Assembly: GCA_016715865.1 (NCBI GenBank)
Contig: JADJXM010000002.1
Location: 248,001-312,000, forward strand
Direction: 5' to 3'
Source of the DNA: Acidobacteriota bacterium
Lineage (GTDB): Bacteria; Acidobacteriota; Blastocatellia; RBC074
DNA length: 64,000 bases
In this document: positions 24,986 to 41,087 of the stretch, piece by piece
How the letters are laid out: every line of letters begins with the position of its first letter
How positions within the stretch are numbered: position 1 is the first letter of the stretch
The notes under the pieces: model-generated
What the model was told of the DNA's origin: nothing
What the model saw: only the letters and a program-made list of their open reading frames with translations
The model's database searches: none
Translations under genes and position numbers: made by a program

Positions 24986-25717
24986 ATGAAACGAAAAGTT
25001 TCCGAGTTTTCATATGGATTTGTCCTGACGCATGAACTGGTACATGCGTGCGGGTACCTGACCGCGGAAACGGCGACATTTACCGCCGGGCGGAAACCTG
25101 CGCGTTTCGGTTCTCCGTTGTTCCTGCAATTCAGGGCGAGCGACTACATGAAACGCCGCAATGCGGGCGAATCGAAGCTGGTTGGACTGCCATATTTTCG
25201 TTTCGTTCTCTATCGCCGGACGCAGTCGAACCAGCATCAGCTTTTGACCGAGCTCGAAAAGAAGGGAAACGCAGTCTATTACGCGACTCCGAAAATTCAC
25301 GAAGCGGTCAATTTGAACAGCGCCTTTTTCGACAGAAAGATAGTGGCCAATTCGCTCTTCGTAAGTCCGTGTGAGATCGGCGAGCTGCAGGATAACGAAT
25401 CGCATCGGGTCGTTTTCAGCGGAAGAACCACTGAAGTATATCTGTGCCCCGAGCAACGACGGCTGGACGGCGCCGTCCACGGCGAGGATTTTCAACAGGC
25501 GATCATCGATCGGACGGCGGATTTCAAACCGCGTGAACTGAACGATGATTTCTTTTACGATCTGGCATCGGTCATGGTCTCGCTGATCTCACCGAACCGC
25601 CGGATCTTCGACGAACTGACGCGCGGCAGGTCTGAAATGCCGGCATCGGTATTTGCGAGCTACCTCGCCAGGACGCTCTTCGATTGCGAACTGCTGGTGG
25701 TCCCGGTGGCTGAGTAG
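24986..25717 (+). CDS. Unrecognised protein inserted between pheS and pheT
   Basis: 243 residues; the ATG is 3 nt after the pheS stop, implying co-translation. Features: an N-terminal EFSYGFVLTHELV, FGSPLFLQFRASDYM, a central PYFRFVLYRR and a QHQLLTELEKKGNAVYYATPK segment, mixed alpha/beta throughout, no signal peptide or membrane helix, few Cys. I do not recognise a named family. The FSYGF and LFLQFR patterns recur in scattered uncharacterised cytoplasmic proteins, from memory only. Placement in the tRNA synthetase operon could be chance transfer or a link to translation. It is followed by a repeat element and then pheT. Confidence 0.8.
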   Translation: MKRKVSEFSYGFVLTHELVHACGYLTAETATFTAGRKPARFGSPLFLQFRASDYMKRRNAGESKLVGLPYFRFVLYRRTQSNQHQLLTELEKKGNAVYYATPKIHEAVNLNSAFFDRKIVANSLFVSPCEIGELQDNESHRVVFSGRTTEVYLCPEQRRLDGAVHGEDFQQAIIDRTADFKPRELNDDFFYDLASVMVSLISPNRRIFDELTRGRSEMPASVFASYLARTLFDCELLVVPVAE

Positions 25718-25720
25718 TAA

Positions 25721-25855
25721 GCAGAAGGCAGTAGGCAGCTTCCAGTAATCTGGACGGTACAAGTTTATGCCAGTGAACAAGATTGCTGTGAAAGCCAATA
25801 GTGGAGAATCGACTGGAAACTATGCACTTGATACTGCGAACTGCCTACTGCCCAC
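25721..25855. repeat. Heptad-armed inverted repeat D
   Basis: Left units GCAGAAG GCAGTAG GCAGC plus TTCCAGT, right units ACTGGAAAC then ACTGCCT ACTGCCC. The loop 25747-25798 is about 84% identical by hand alignment to the reverse complement of the loop of repeat E (30296-30347). It starts 4 nt after a stop codon and ends just before pheT. Confidence 0.75.
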
Positions 25856-25874
25856 TATTTTATCTATTTAACTT

Positions 25875-27941
<2,067 letters not shown>

Positions 27942-27970
27942 AACTCGCTGCGCCGGTTGAATCAACCTGA

Positions 27971-28256
<286 letters not shown>

Positions 28257-28275
28257 ATGGAGGCTTTGATCGAAA

Positions 28276-28575
28276 ATGGACCCTCACGCGCAGACCGTTA
28301 ATGTCAAGATCTACAATCAGACCTACAGCATTCGCGCCAGTGACGGAGATGTCGAGCGGACGAGGGCTCTGGCGGCGCTGGTCGATCACCGGATGCGCGA
28401 AATTGCCAAAGGCGCTCTGACTGCCGATTCACTGAAGGTCGCGATTCTGGCCGCCATTCATATTGCTGACGAACTCGGAAAGGCGATTGACCGTTTCGAT
28501 GAATTGAACAAGACCATCAACTCGCACAGTCAGGAGTTTTCCGCACTGCTCGATCAGGTTTTGAAGGATAAATAA
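28276..28575 (+). CDS. zapA: Cell division protein ZapA
   Basis: 99 residues with GGAGG upstream. It matches the ZapA pattern: an N-terminal beta hairpin (TVNVKIYNQTYSIRA), the EDxERxRxLAxxVDxRM-like helix start, then a long C-terminal helix that dimerises. ZapA bundles FtsZ filaments at midcell. It sits after pheT, a frequent neighbour in bacteria. Its stop codon overlaps the upstream ATG candidate of the M28 peptidase gene. Confidence 0.9.
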   Translation: MDPHAQTVNVKIYNQTYSIRASDGDVERTRALAALVDHRMREIAKGALTADSLKVAILAAIHIADELGKAIDRFDELNKTINSHSQEFSALLDQVLKDK

Positions 28576-30242
28576 TGTTCTCAGGAGGAAAATTGAGAAA
28601 ACTATCGATCACATTTTTGATCTTCATGGCTGCCCTGTTGACGGCCTGGCCTGGAATGCAGGCGCAGCGCAAACCGAAGCCCGTCAGCGCGTCCGTTTCT
28701 GAATTCGGCAATGTCGATGGAGTGACGGCCGCCCAGATCCGTGATTATCTTTATTTCGTGGCATCCGATGAGATGGAAGGACGGGATACTCCATCGCGAG
28801 GCCTTGATCTCACGGCGAAATTTATCGCACTCAACCTGTCACGCTGGGGTCTTAAACCGGCTGGTTCCGATGGGACGTTTTTTCAGAAGATCGAGCTCAA
28901 TACGCGTCAGATACTCCCCGACGGATCATCGGCGATGATCAACGGGCAGAGTTACAAGACAGGTGAGGATTTCATCGCTCAGCCAATGGCTGGAACCGCA
29001 GCAGGCAACCTGGTCTATGTCAGTCATGGCTACATGCTGAAATCGAAGGAGATCGATGCATACAAAGGAATCGACGTCAAAGACAAGATAATGCTGGTCG
29101 TTGAGACCATGCCGAAGGGGGTCACTTTCAGGGACTTTCGCGGCAAACCCGGCGAAGATTTCGCCACTCCTGAAAGCTACGGAGCGATGAACGGAGCGAA
29201 AGGCATTATTCGAATCCCGAGTTCTTCGACTCTTAATTTCTGGGAACAGCGCCACAAGTCATCATTGACCCCGTCGCGTCCGATGATGGCCGGCGCCGGG
29301 AGCCGTCGAGGGGCTCCACCGCCGATCCCGTCCATTACGGCATCGGAGAAGATGGTCAGGGCTTTGCTGGAAGGTGAGCAACTCAACTACGATACGATCA
29401 AGGGACAGATGCAGAGCGCGGAGTTCGGCGCACCGGTCGCTCTCAGTGCTGCTAAAAAGGTCGAATTCACGGTCAACGTCAAAATCGGTGTTGTCTGGAC
29501 CCAGAATGTGGTTGCGATCATGGAAGGTGACGATCCTCAATTGAAGAATGAATATGTTGCGATCGGCGCACATTACGATCACGTCGGCATCAGCACCCGC
29601 GGAGGTGACGACAAGATCTTCAACGGGGCCGACGATGACGGATCGGGAACCGTGGCGGTGATGGCGATCGCCGAGGCTCTGACTAACGGGCCGCCTCCGA
29701 AACGCTCGATACTCTTCGTCTGGCACGCAGGTGAAGAGAAGGGGCTCTGGGGATCGGCCTTTGTGACCGACAACTCGCCCGTTCCGCTGGACAAGATCGT
29801 CGCCCAGCTCAATATCGATATGATCGGCAGGAGCAAGAAGGCTGGCGATACACACCCGCGCAACATAAACCTGAGCGGGCCCGACGAGATCTATGTCATC
29901 GGCTCGAAGATGATGAGCACCGATCTCGGAAACCTGAGCGAGTCTGTCAATAATGCTTATCTTAAGCTCAAGTTCAACTATAAATATGATGATCCGAACG
30001 ACACTGAACGGCTCTTCTTTCGCAGCGATCATTACAACTACGCGCGCAAGGGAATCCCGATCATCTTCTATTTCGACGGAGTTCACGAGGACTATCATCA
30101 GGCCTCTGATCATGCCGACAAGATCGATTACGAGAAGATGGAGAAGGTGACGCGGACTATCATGGCTACGTTGTGGAAGCTGACGAGCGTCAAACGCCCT
30201 GTCGTCGACAAGCAACTGCCCGCGCAGTTATTGGGTAATTAA
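28575..30242 (+). CDS. Exported M28-family zinc aminopeptidase with PA domain
   Basis: 555 residues from ATG 28575, which overlaps the zapA stop; TTG 28593, directly after AGGAGG, is an equally good start and gives a cleaner signal peptide. After the signal (to about residue 30) come an N-terminal segment, a PA domain (about 115-225) that usually guides substrate, and the M28 catalytic domain (about 290-545) with zinc ligands in AHYDHVG, NGADDDGSGT, HAGEEKG (catalytic Glu pair), NIDMIGR and the late YHQASDHADK. A secreted or periplasmic aminopeptidase is likely. The 3' end meets a repeat element. Confidence 0.93.
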   Translation: MFSGGKLRKLSITFLIFMAALLTAWPGMQAQRKPKPVSASVSEFGNVDGVTAAQIRDYLYFVASDEMEGRDTPSRGLDLTAKFIALNLSRWGLKPAGSDGTFFQKIELNTRQILPDGSSAMINGQSYKTGEDFIAQPMAGTAAGNLVYVSHGYMLKSKEIDAYKGIDVKDKIMLVVETMPKGVTFRDFRGKPGEDFATPESYGAMNGAKGIIRIPSSSTLNFWEQRHKSSLTPSRPMMAGAGSRRGAPPPIPSITASEKMVRALLEGEQLNYDTIKGQMQSAEFGAPVALSAAKKVEFTVNVKIGVVWTQNVVAIMEGDDPQLKNEYVAIGAHYDHVGISTRGGDDKIFNGADDDGSGTVAVMAIAEALTNGPPPKRSILFVWHAGEEKGLWGSAFVTDNSPVPLDKIVAQLNIDMIGRSKKAGDTHPRNINLSGPDEIYVIGSKMMSTDLGNLSESVNNAYLKLKFNYKYDDPNDTERLFFRSDHYNYARKGIPIIFYFDGVHEDYHQASDHADKIDYEKMEKVTRTIMATLWKLTSVKRPVVDKQLPAQLLGN

Positions 30243-30251
30243 TAAGGCACA

Positions 30252-30424
30252 GGTTCCAGTGAATAGTTTCCAGTTTCCAGTCGCATCCCCACGCTTCGCT
30301 TTCAACAGCAATCTTGTTCGCCGCTATAAACTTGTGCAGTCCAGAATACTGGAAACTGGAAACTATCCACTGGAAACTACCCCCTGGAAACTATTCTCTG
30401 GAAACTTCTTCCTACTTCTTCTCG
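30252..30424. repeat. Heptad-armed inverted repeat E
   Basis: GTTTCCA units on the left (30252-30283) and CTGGAAA units on the right (30347-30424), then a CTTCTTCCTACTTCTTCTCG tail that runs into the end of the convergent rhodanese gene. The loop matches repeat D in inverted orientation. It lies between convergent genes. Confidence 0.78.
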
Positions 30425-31380
30425 CTGCCGCTTTTAAGCGGCGCGTCCTGCACCTTGGTCCATTCAGAGATTGACCCGTCATACATTGATACATCGAACC
30501 CCAGGTATTTCAGAGTGAAGTAACTGTGTGATGCCTGGACGCCGGTATTGCAGTATGTGATGACTTTGTCACCGGGTTTGACGCCGAGATCATGATACAT
30601 TTTGATCAGCTCCGAGAGCGGTTTCATCGAAGTCCGGTCTTTTTCATTGAGATGTTTCTGCCAGTACATGCTGGCGGCTCCGGGGATGTGGCCGGTTCTG
30701 GTATTTGGGGCTCCAGCGTACTGTTCGGCCGTGCGGGCATCGATAATCGCTACGCCGGGATCTTCCATGTTTGAAGAGACCCATGAGTAATCGCGGACGG
30801 TTTCAGTAGTGGCGATGACAGACGGGTTTAGTCGCGGAGTGAAGGCGGCCGGCTCGTATGCGGGCGACTGTGATTCAAGTGCGCGATTTTCACCCTTCCA
30901 TTTCTCGATCCCGCCATCGAGGATCGCAGCGCGACTTCCATGGCCGAGGTAATCGAGTGTGAACCAGGTTCGCGTCGCCGTGAGTCCGTTGCCGTCGCCG
31001 TATATGATGATCCGGGAAGTGTCACCGACGCCGATTTTCTCGAATGCCGACTTGAGTTGCGCGACCGGCGGCAATTCATTCGACGCCCCGTTTTTCGCAG
31101 CTACAATCTCGGACCAGCCGAGGAAACGCGCGCCCGGGATATGTCCATTGTCGTAGGCCTTGCGGTCGTTTGCGACATGAAGAATGACGACGCGCTGGTT
31201 CCTGAGGTTTTTGGCCAGCCAGTCGGTTGAAACCAGCATGCTGGTTCGCGCCGAACGGGCCTGCCTGACGGCGCGTTGCGCCGACACCTGACTGGATGAC
31301 TGGCTAAGCGCCATTCCGACCACAATAAAAAAAGAGATAAATGCGACTGTAGAACGTAAGACAACATTTCGAAAATCCAT
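30412..31380 (-). CDS. Exported two-domain rhodanese (thiosulfate sulfurtransferase-like)
   Basis: 322 residues from ATG 31380, chosen because GGAGG lies 5 nt upstream; the frame opens 33 nt earlier. A signal peptide (about 1-30) is followed by two rhodanese domains (about 45-165 and 180-320). The second has the catalytic loop CNTGVQAS; in the first the equivalent position is Asp (YGDGNGLTA), so only the C-terminal domain should be active, as is usual for this class. It would transfer sulfane sulfur to thiophiles in the periplasm. The final residues GSEKK and stop coincide with repeat E. Confidence 0.9.
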   Translation of the reverse strand: MDFRNVVLRSTVAFISFFIVVGMALSQSSSQVSAQRAVRQARSARTSMLVSTDWLAKNLRNQRVVILHVANDRKAYDNGHIPGARFLGWSEIVAAKNGASNELPPVAQLKSAFEKIGVGDTSRIIIYGDGNGLTATRTWFTLDYLGHGSRAAILDGGIEKWKGENRALESQSPAYEPAAFTPRLNPSVIATTETVRDYSWVSSNMEDPGVAIIDARTAEQYAGAPNTRTGHIPGAASMYWQKHLNEKDRTSMKPLSELIKMYHDLGVKPGDKVITYCNTGVQASHSYFTLKYLGFDVSMYDGSISEWTKVQDAPLKSGSEKK

Positions 31381-31598
31381 AAGGTCCTCCAGGAAATGAC
31401 AGCTCTTGGTCATAATGTGAATCCCATGATCGTGAATGAGAAACTACATCATATCAGGCTTAGCCGGGCTGATAAAATCCGACAGTCCTTCCGTTGACGG
31501 AGTTGAGTCGGCACCGTAAAATCACTAGTTTACTGAAGCCTGGCAGGCCATTGATGAGTGACCATGCCCCGATCCCAAATGTTCAGGAGAGTTCAATA

Positions 31599-32339
<741 letters not shown>

Positions 32340-32378
32340 ACGTCATCACAATTCAGCACTGGAAAGGATCATATAAAT

Positions 32379-33082
32379 ATGAAAGACAGAAGGAACATAT
32401 TCGCCCTGCTTTTTGCGGCCTGCCTCATGATTTCAATCGGGATGACCGGGACAGTAGCGGCCCAGGACGGGCATCAGCACGATCATTCACAGAGTGGTGA
32501 TTTCAAAGCCAAAGGTGACGGTGTCGAGAGCTGCCCGGTCACCGGCGAGCCGATCGTGATGAAGAACATCAATGGCGAGTTCTTCGGTCGGACGGTCTAT
32601 TTCTGCTGCGCCGGGTGTCTGGCAGAAGCGCAGAAGAATCCTTCACTCTATGTCAAGCCGACCCTCGATGCGCAGAAAGCGGCATTGAAGCAGAGCAGCG
32701 CTCCGCAGGAATTCCTCGGCAAGGGCGATGGCAAGGAGACCTGCCCGGTGACGGGTGAGAAGGTCAACAAGGACCTTAAATTCGACTGGAAGGGCGAAAC
32801 GTTTTACGTCTGCTGCGAAAACTGCCTTGAGACCGTCAAAAAGAATCCGGCACTTTACCTGAAGTCTTCGGCAAAAGCTGATTCGCACGATCACGGTGAT
32901 CACGGCACACCCGCAGCCGGGAAGTTCATCGGCAAGGGTGACGGCATCGAAACATGCCCGGTAACGGGTGAGCCGGTCAACAAAGAGGTCAGCGCGATGA
33001 TCAATGGCCGCAAGGTCTATGCCTGCTGCCCCAACTGCATGGATTCAATCAAAAAGAACCCGGACGCGTATCTTAAGAAATA

Positions 33083-33083
<1 letters not shown>
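32379..33083 (+). CDS. Exported protein with three tandem Cys-rich metal-binding repeats
   Basis: 234 residues: a signal peptide (about 1-29), a His-rich stretch (HQHDHSQ), then three repeats of about 52 residues. Each has GKGDGxETCPVTGE followed about 20 residues later by a CCxxC pair in a (Y/F)xCCxxCL-like context and KKNPxxYLK. A second His-rich linker (HDHGDHG) separates repeats 2 and 3. The unit resembles YHS/TRASH heavy-metal-binding domains, which sense or carry copper and similar ions. Export and His-rich linkers suggest a periplasmic metal scavenger or chaperone. The stop codon is the first base of a perfect inverted repeat. Confidence 0.88.
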
Positions 33084-34789
<1,706 letters not shown>

Positions 34790-34832
34790 CCGTTATCTCT
34801 CCTTGGTCTGTTATGAATTGTCAGCCAGAGAG

Positions 34833-37029
<2,197 letters not shown>

Positions 37030-37057
37030 CCTTTTAAACCTGTAAAATCGCTGCCGA

Positions 37058-38578
37058 TTAGAATACCGGTTCAGCCAGTTTGGCCAGAATTGCAGCCGAT
37101 GCCTGATCGACATCGGCGTGGAGCGAATTACCGTGGGCATCCATCGTCACGATGGCTGGAAAGTCGGTGACGCGGAGATGCCACATCGCTTCCGGAATCC
37201 CGAATTCCAGCAGGTGGACATCCAAAACCTGGTTGATGCATTTCGCGTAATACTGGGCAGCTCCACCGATAGCATTCAGATAGACTGAGCCGTGTTCTTT
37301 CATGGCCGCGAGAGTTTTGGCTCCCATGCCGCCCTTGCCCATCACGGCTCGAACTCCGTATCGCTTGATGATCTCGCCCTGGTACGGCTCTTCACGGATG
37401 CTGGTGGTTGGTCCGGCAGCTTTGATCTGATAGTTGCCGTTTTTCAGGACGACTGGACCGCAATGGTAGAGCACAGAGCCCTGAAGATCGACCGGCGGCG
37501 GATTCTTGATCAGATGGGAGTGGACGGCATCACGTCCCGTAAACATCTCTCCGGAAATAAGCACAACGTCGCCAACCTGAAGACTTCGCACCTGTTCTTC
37601 GGTCAACGGCGCGCGGAGCTTCTTTTCATTGCCGGTGAGAACGAATCCTTCATTACCTGACATTCTGATCGCAGGCTCTTTTTCATCCCGATAGAGCCAC
37701 CGTTTGATTGCGCCCGTGCGGGCATCGAGCACCACGCCGAGGCGCCGAAACGCCCAGCAGTCGTATGCAACCGAAACGAAGAAGCTCGCAGGCAGCCGGT
37801 TAATCGCTCCGATCTTGCAGCCGATCAGCGTCACGTTGCCTCCAAATCCCATCGTGCCGATGCCCAGAGTGTTGGCGGTCTGCATGATGTACTCTTCGAG
37901 TTTTGACAGTTTCGGATTCGGATTGACGTCATCGAGTGTTCTGAAGAGCTGTTCCTTTGCATGCTGGTATCCGGTCGTGCGATCTCCACCGATGCAGACT
38001 CCAAGCGCGCCGGCGCTGCAACCCTGGCCCTGAGCCTGCCAGACGGCATGCAGAATGCACTTGCGCACACCGTCAAGGTCGCGACCGGCCTTGCCCAGAT
38101 GTGGAAGCTCCGCGGGCAGCGAATACTGGATGTTCTTGTTCTCGCAGCCGCCTCCCTTGAGCAGCAGTTTGACTTCGATTTCGTCGTCATTCTCCCATTG
38201 CTCGAAATGCATGGTCGGGGTTCCGGGCCCGAGATTGTCGCCGCTGTTTTCTCCCGTGATCGAATCGACTGAATTCGGACGCAGCTTGCCATGGCGGGTA
38301 GCCTCCGAGATCGCTTCGCGAATCTGTTTCTTCATGACGATCTGATTGACTCCGACTGGAGCCTTGATCTCGAACGTTGGCCAACCAGTATCCTGGCAGA
38401 TCGGTCCATCGTTATCGCTGGCCATGTCGATATTCGTTCCGATGACATTCAAAGCCTGAGCAGACCGTGCTCCCTCTTCCTGTTCCATCGCACGCGCCAT
38501 GGCGTGACGCACGTCCGGCGGCAGGTTTGTCGAAGTCTGCGTAATCAATTGCAGAATACTGTCCTGAAATGATTCCAT
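37058..38578 (-). CDS. Class I (iron-sulfur) fumarate hydratase
   Basis: 506 residues from ATG 38578 (AAGGA 8 nt upstream; GTG 38587 is an alternative). An N-terminal alpha region with the cluster cysteines in CQDTGWP, GGGCENKN and CIGGDR is fused to a C-terminal beta region (about 330-500, GDVVLISGEMFTGRD...GGMGAK). The enzyme interconverts fumarate and malate in the TCA cycle with an oxygen-sensitive 4Fe-4S cluster, in the cytoplasm. The fused FumA-type arrangement is complete. It is divergent from the next gene over a short gap. Confidence 0.95.
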   Translation of the reverse strand: MESFQDSILQLITQTSTNLPPDVRHAMARAMEQEEGARSAQALNVIGTNIDMASDNDGPICQDTGWPTFEIKAPVGVNQIVMKKQIREAISEATRHGKLRPNSVDSITGENSGDNLGPGTPTMHFEQWENDDEIEVKLLLKGGGCENKNIQYSLPAELPHLGKAGRDLDGVRKCILHAVWQAQGQGCSAGALGVCIGGDRTTGYQHAKEQLFRTLDDVNPNPKLSKLEEYIMQTANTLGIGTMGFGGNVTLIGCKIGAINRLPASFFVSVAYDCWAFRRLGVVLDARTGAIKRWLYRDEKEPAIRMSGNEGFVLTGNEKKLRAPLTEEQVRSLQVGDVVLISGEMFTGRDAVHSHLIKNPPPVDLQGSVLYHCGPVVLKNGNYQIKAAGPTTSIREEPYQGEIIKRYGVRAVMGKGGMGAKTLAAMKEHGSVYLNAIGGAAQYYAKCINQVLDVHLLEFGIPEAMWHLRVTDFPAIVTMDAHGNSLHADVDQASAAILAKLAEPVF

Positions 38579-38659
38579 CTCTACCACTTCCTTTGAGCAA
38601 AGCTATTGATTTTGGTATCAGTGCGGGTAGTGCTTAAGCTAAAATACTTTATCACAATC

Positions 38660-40489
38660 ATGGTAGAGACGACAAAAACCTCTGGAAGCGCAGGCATCCT
38701 TGCCTGCATTTTAACTTCATCGCGCAGATTATTTGAAACATGCAGGCAAAGATGCCTGCGCTCCCAGGGAGTGGCCCCAATATCGATCTGTCTGGCTGTG
38801 GCGCTGATCGCCGTTATCCCTTTTTTCTATATCGGCGAGGATCAGAAGGTCGGATGCTGCGGCGGTGAGATGCCGATGACCCATGACGCCGCCATGCACC
38901 ATAACCAGATGCAAGGCTTTTATCGCGGGCTGGCTTCAGGAAGGCTCTACCCGCGATGGGATGAGCGAACGCATCTGGGATACGGGGCTCCGACGACCAG
39001 CTTCTATCCTCCCGGAGCCTACTACCTCACCTCCGGGCTCTTTTGGATCCTGCGCGACTGGAGTGCGGCGATGATGGGCTTTTATCTGATCGTCATGGCA
39101 GGATCGGGTCTGGCGGCATATACGTATGCCCGTGAGACCCTCGCGCGCGGAGCCGCTCTGGTCGCCATGATCATATACATGATCGCGCCATATCACCTGA
39201 TCAATCAGTACCAGCGCGGAGCCGTCGCCGAGCAGATGGGTTTCGTCTGGGCGCCGCTTGTCCTTCTCTTCTCAGACCGGCTGCTGTTTCGAGATGACTT
39301 GTCTGGCAATGATAGACTGCGCGATTTCGCCGGGCTGGCCGCGGCTTTCGGGGCCTATCTCTGGACTCATCCGCCGACGGCTTATCAATTATTGCTACTG
39401 TTTGGAACTGTTGCGGCGATCAGATTCATTACTCTGTCAGGCTGGTCACTGCTGAGTGAGTGGGAACGGCCGGCCCTGGTGCTCGGCGCGCTTCTTTTCG
39501 GTTCGATGCTGGCCGGAGCATACTTTTATCCCGGTCTGCTTGAGCGCAATCTGGTATACAGCGAAGACGTCGAGCGAACATGGCCATATCACACCAGTTA
39601 CATCTACTATTTCGCTCAGACTGTTTATGGACACGGGAGCGGAGGATTCTTCTGGCGGCTGGATCGCATCTGGTTGTTCCACGCTGTGGCGCTCGCCTCG
39701 ATCTCCTGTTTATTGCTTGTTTTTCGTAAGAATATCACTGAAACATTACGCCATTCAGCGGTTTACTGGAGCGGGGCGGGAATTCTGGCGATATTCCTGA
39801 TGACACGACTCTCCTGGCCGATCGGTCGTAATATCCCGAGCATCGAGATCGGAGTCTTCTCCTGGCGAATGCTGACTTTCGCCGGATTATCGACGGCGCT
39901 CGTATCCGGTTTGCTATGGCAACTTGCGGGAACTTTGAGAGCCAGGGCGCGCCTCAGGTCCGGATGGCTGCTTTCGGCGTTGGTCACCGGTATGATAACG
40001 ACCGCCGTTTGGATGGGCTTCATTCTTGTCGTCTGGCCGATGGTGCGCGGCCAGGCATTCGCTCCAGTTCCAGAGCACTACAATTATGCGACATTGCCGC
40101 GTGGAGTTCCTCGCGAGCTTCCACAGATGGATCCGGCGCAGACTGTTTCAGGGCAGGGGACAGTGATGGTCGATCGATGGGACCCCGAGTATCGCACCGT
40201 CCGGGTCACTCTTGATCAGCCCGACAGGATTAATTTCCGGACCTCATATTTTCCCGGGTGGACTGCAATTGTTAATGGCAGGGAATGGCATATTAATAGG
40301 GATGTGAATTCCAGTATCTATCTCGATCTGCCGGCCGGAAAACATTCGATCACGCTTGAATTCCGCTCGACAGCGGTAAGGAGCGCCGGAAACCGGCTGA
40401 CCGCGATTTCATTTCTGGTTCTGATCATAATGGTTATTTTGCAATACAGCGGCAGGTTCATAAAAATCTGGAAGAGACAGGAGAGTTGA
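38660..40489 (+). CDS. Polytopic membrane protein, PTPS-related (GT-C-like) family
   Basis: About 609 residues from ATG 38660; TTG 38606 and GTG 38772 are in-frame alternatives and none has a good ribosome site. Roughly ten to twelve membrane helices, with an early extracytoplasmic segment (HDAAMHHNQM, PRWDERTHLGYG, SFYPPGAYYL) typical of the PF10131 6-pyruvoyl-tetrahydropterin synthase-related membrane family, which resembles GT-C glycosyltransferases; a beta-rich C-terminal domain follows. A role in transferring sugars from lipid carriers is possible but unproven. A REP-like palindrome is translated within residues about 8-36 if the ATG is used. It lies 3 nt before the next membrane gene. 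Confidence 0.85.
   Translation: MVETTKTSGSAGILACILTSSRRLFETCRQRCLRSQGVAPISICLAVALIAVIPFFYIGEDQKVGCCGGEMPMTHDAAMHHNQMQGFYRGLASGRLYPRWDERTHLGYGAPTTSFYPPGAYYLTSGLFWILRDWSAAMMGFYLIVMAGSGLAAYTYARETLARGAALVAMIIYMIAPYHLINQYQRGAVAEQMGFVWAPLVLLFSDRLLFRDDLSGNDRLRDFAGLAAAFGAYLWTHPPTAYQLLLLFGTVAAIRFITLSGWSLLSEWERPALVLGALLFGSMLAGAYFYPGLLERNLVYSEDVERTWPYHTSYIYYFAQTVYGHGSGGFFWRLDRIWLFHAVALASISCLLLVFRKNITETLRHSAVYWSGAGILAIFLMTRLSWPIGRNIPSIEIGVFSWRMLTFAGLSTALVSGLLWQLAGTLRARARLRSGWLLSALVTGMITTAVWMGFILVVWPMVRGQAFAPVPEHYNYATLPRGVPRELPQMDPAQTVSGQGTVMVDRWDPEYRTVRVTLDQPDRINFRTSYFPGWTAIVNGREWHINRDVNSSIYLDLPAGKHSITLEFRSTAVRSAGNRLTAISFLVLIIMVILQYSGRFIKIWKRQES
38682..38766. repeat. REP-like palindrome, copy 1 (inside a reading frame)
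   Basis: Arms GAAGCGCAGGCATCCTTGCC and GGCAAAGATGCCTGCGCTCC around a 40-nt centre that contains TTTGAAACATGCAGGCA, also present in copy 2 at 52.9 kb. Imperfect palindrome. Here it sits in the 5' part of the membrane protein frame. Confidence 0.8.
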
Positions 40490-40492
40490 TCG

Positions 40493-41083
40493 ATGGAGCG
40501 ATTCGTCAAACGTTTCGAAGTGCTGATTGTGGCCGCCATGCTCCTCTGGGGAACGTGGTTTCTGCTCAAAATGGCCTACCTCCCCGTTTATCAGAGTTCG
40601 TTGATTTGCATTCTATGGCTGGCCTGCGGCTACGCCTATTTGAAATATCGCTATCAGCTGCGCGTGCCGTTTTTACTGCTCTTTCTGATCTACGCCACGG
40701 TCCTGCTGGACGGGCTGGGGAACTATTTCAACTTTTACAATACGAAGTTCCGATACTTCCAGTACGATGAATTCACTCATCTGGTGGCGCCGGCGCTGGC
40801 GGCTCCTGTGCTGGTCTGGTTGCTGCATACCGGCATTCACCGCATGGGCTACAGGCTGCCTCTGTTTTTGACGACGATATTCGCACTGACGACGATGTTC
40901 ACGATCTCCGGGTTTTACGAGATCGTCGAGTTGTGGGATGACAAGTACATGCATCCGGCGCCGGGTATGCGCATCCACGGAGCATACGACACAGCCAACG
41001 ACCTGCAATATGATTTGCTCGGCCAGATCATTGGCGGCGTGATCGCCTATGCATATCTTAAACGTCGGGAGCGGCTGGATTGA
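40493..41083 (+). CDS. DUF2238-like inner-membrane protein
   Basis: 196 residues, four to six membrane helices. The pattern matches the DUF2238/YjdF group: YDEFTHLVAPALAAP in the middle, SGFYEIVE later, and a YDTANDLQYDLLGQIIGG motif before the last helix. Acidic and His residues near the membrane face suggest metal or proton binding, but the family has no established function. It starts 3 nt after the preceding membrane protein gene, implying a two-gene operon, and is convergent with rqcH (4-nt gap). Confidence 0.82.
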   Translation: MERFVKRFEVLIVAAMLLWGTWFLLKMAYLPVYQSSLICILWLACGYAYLKYRYQLRVPFLLLFLIYATVLLDGLGNYFNFYNTKFRYFQYDEFTHLVAPALAAPVLVWLLHTGIHRMGYRLPLFLTTIFALTTMFTISGFYEIVELWDDKYMHPAPGMRIHGAYDTANDLQYDLLGQIIGGVIAYAYLKRRERLD

Positions 41084-41087
41084 TCGA

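Noticed and set aside
29262..30215. 317-codon minus-strand frame opposite the M28 peptidase gene
   Set aside because: Antisense shadow; the plus strand encodes all catalytic M28 motifs across the same bases.
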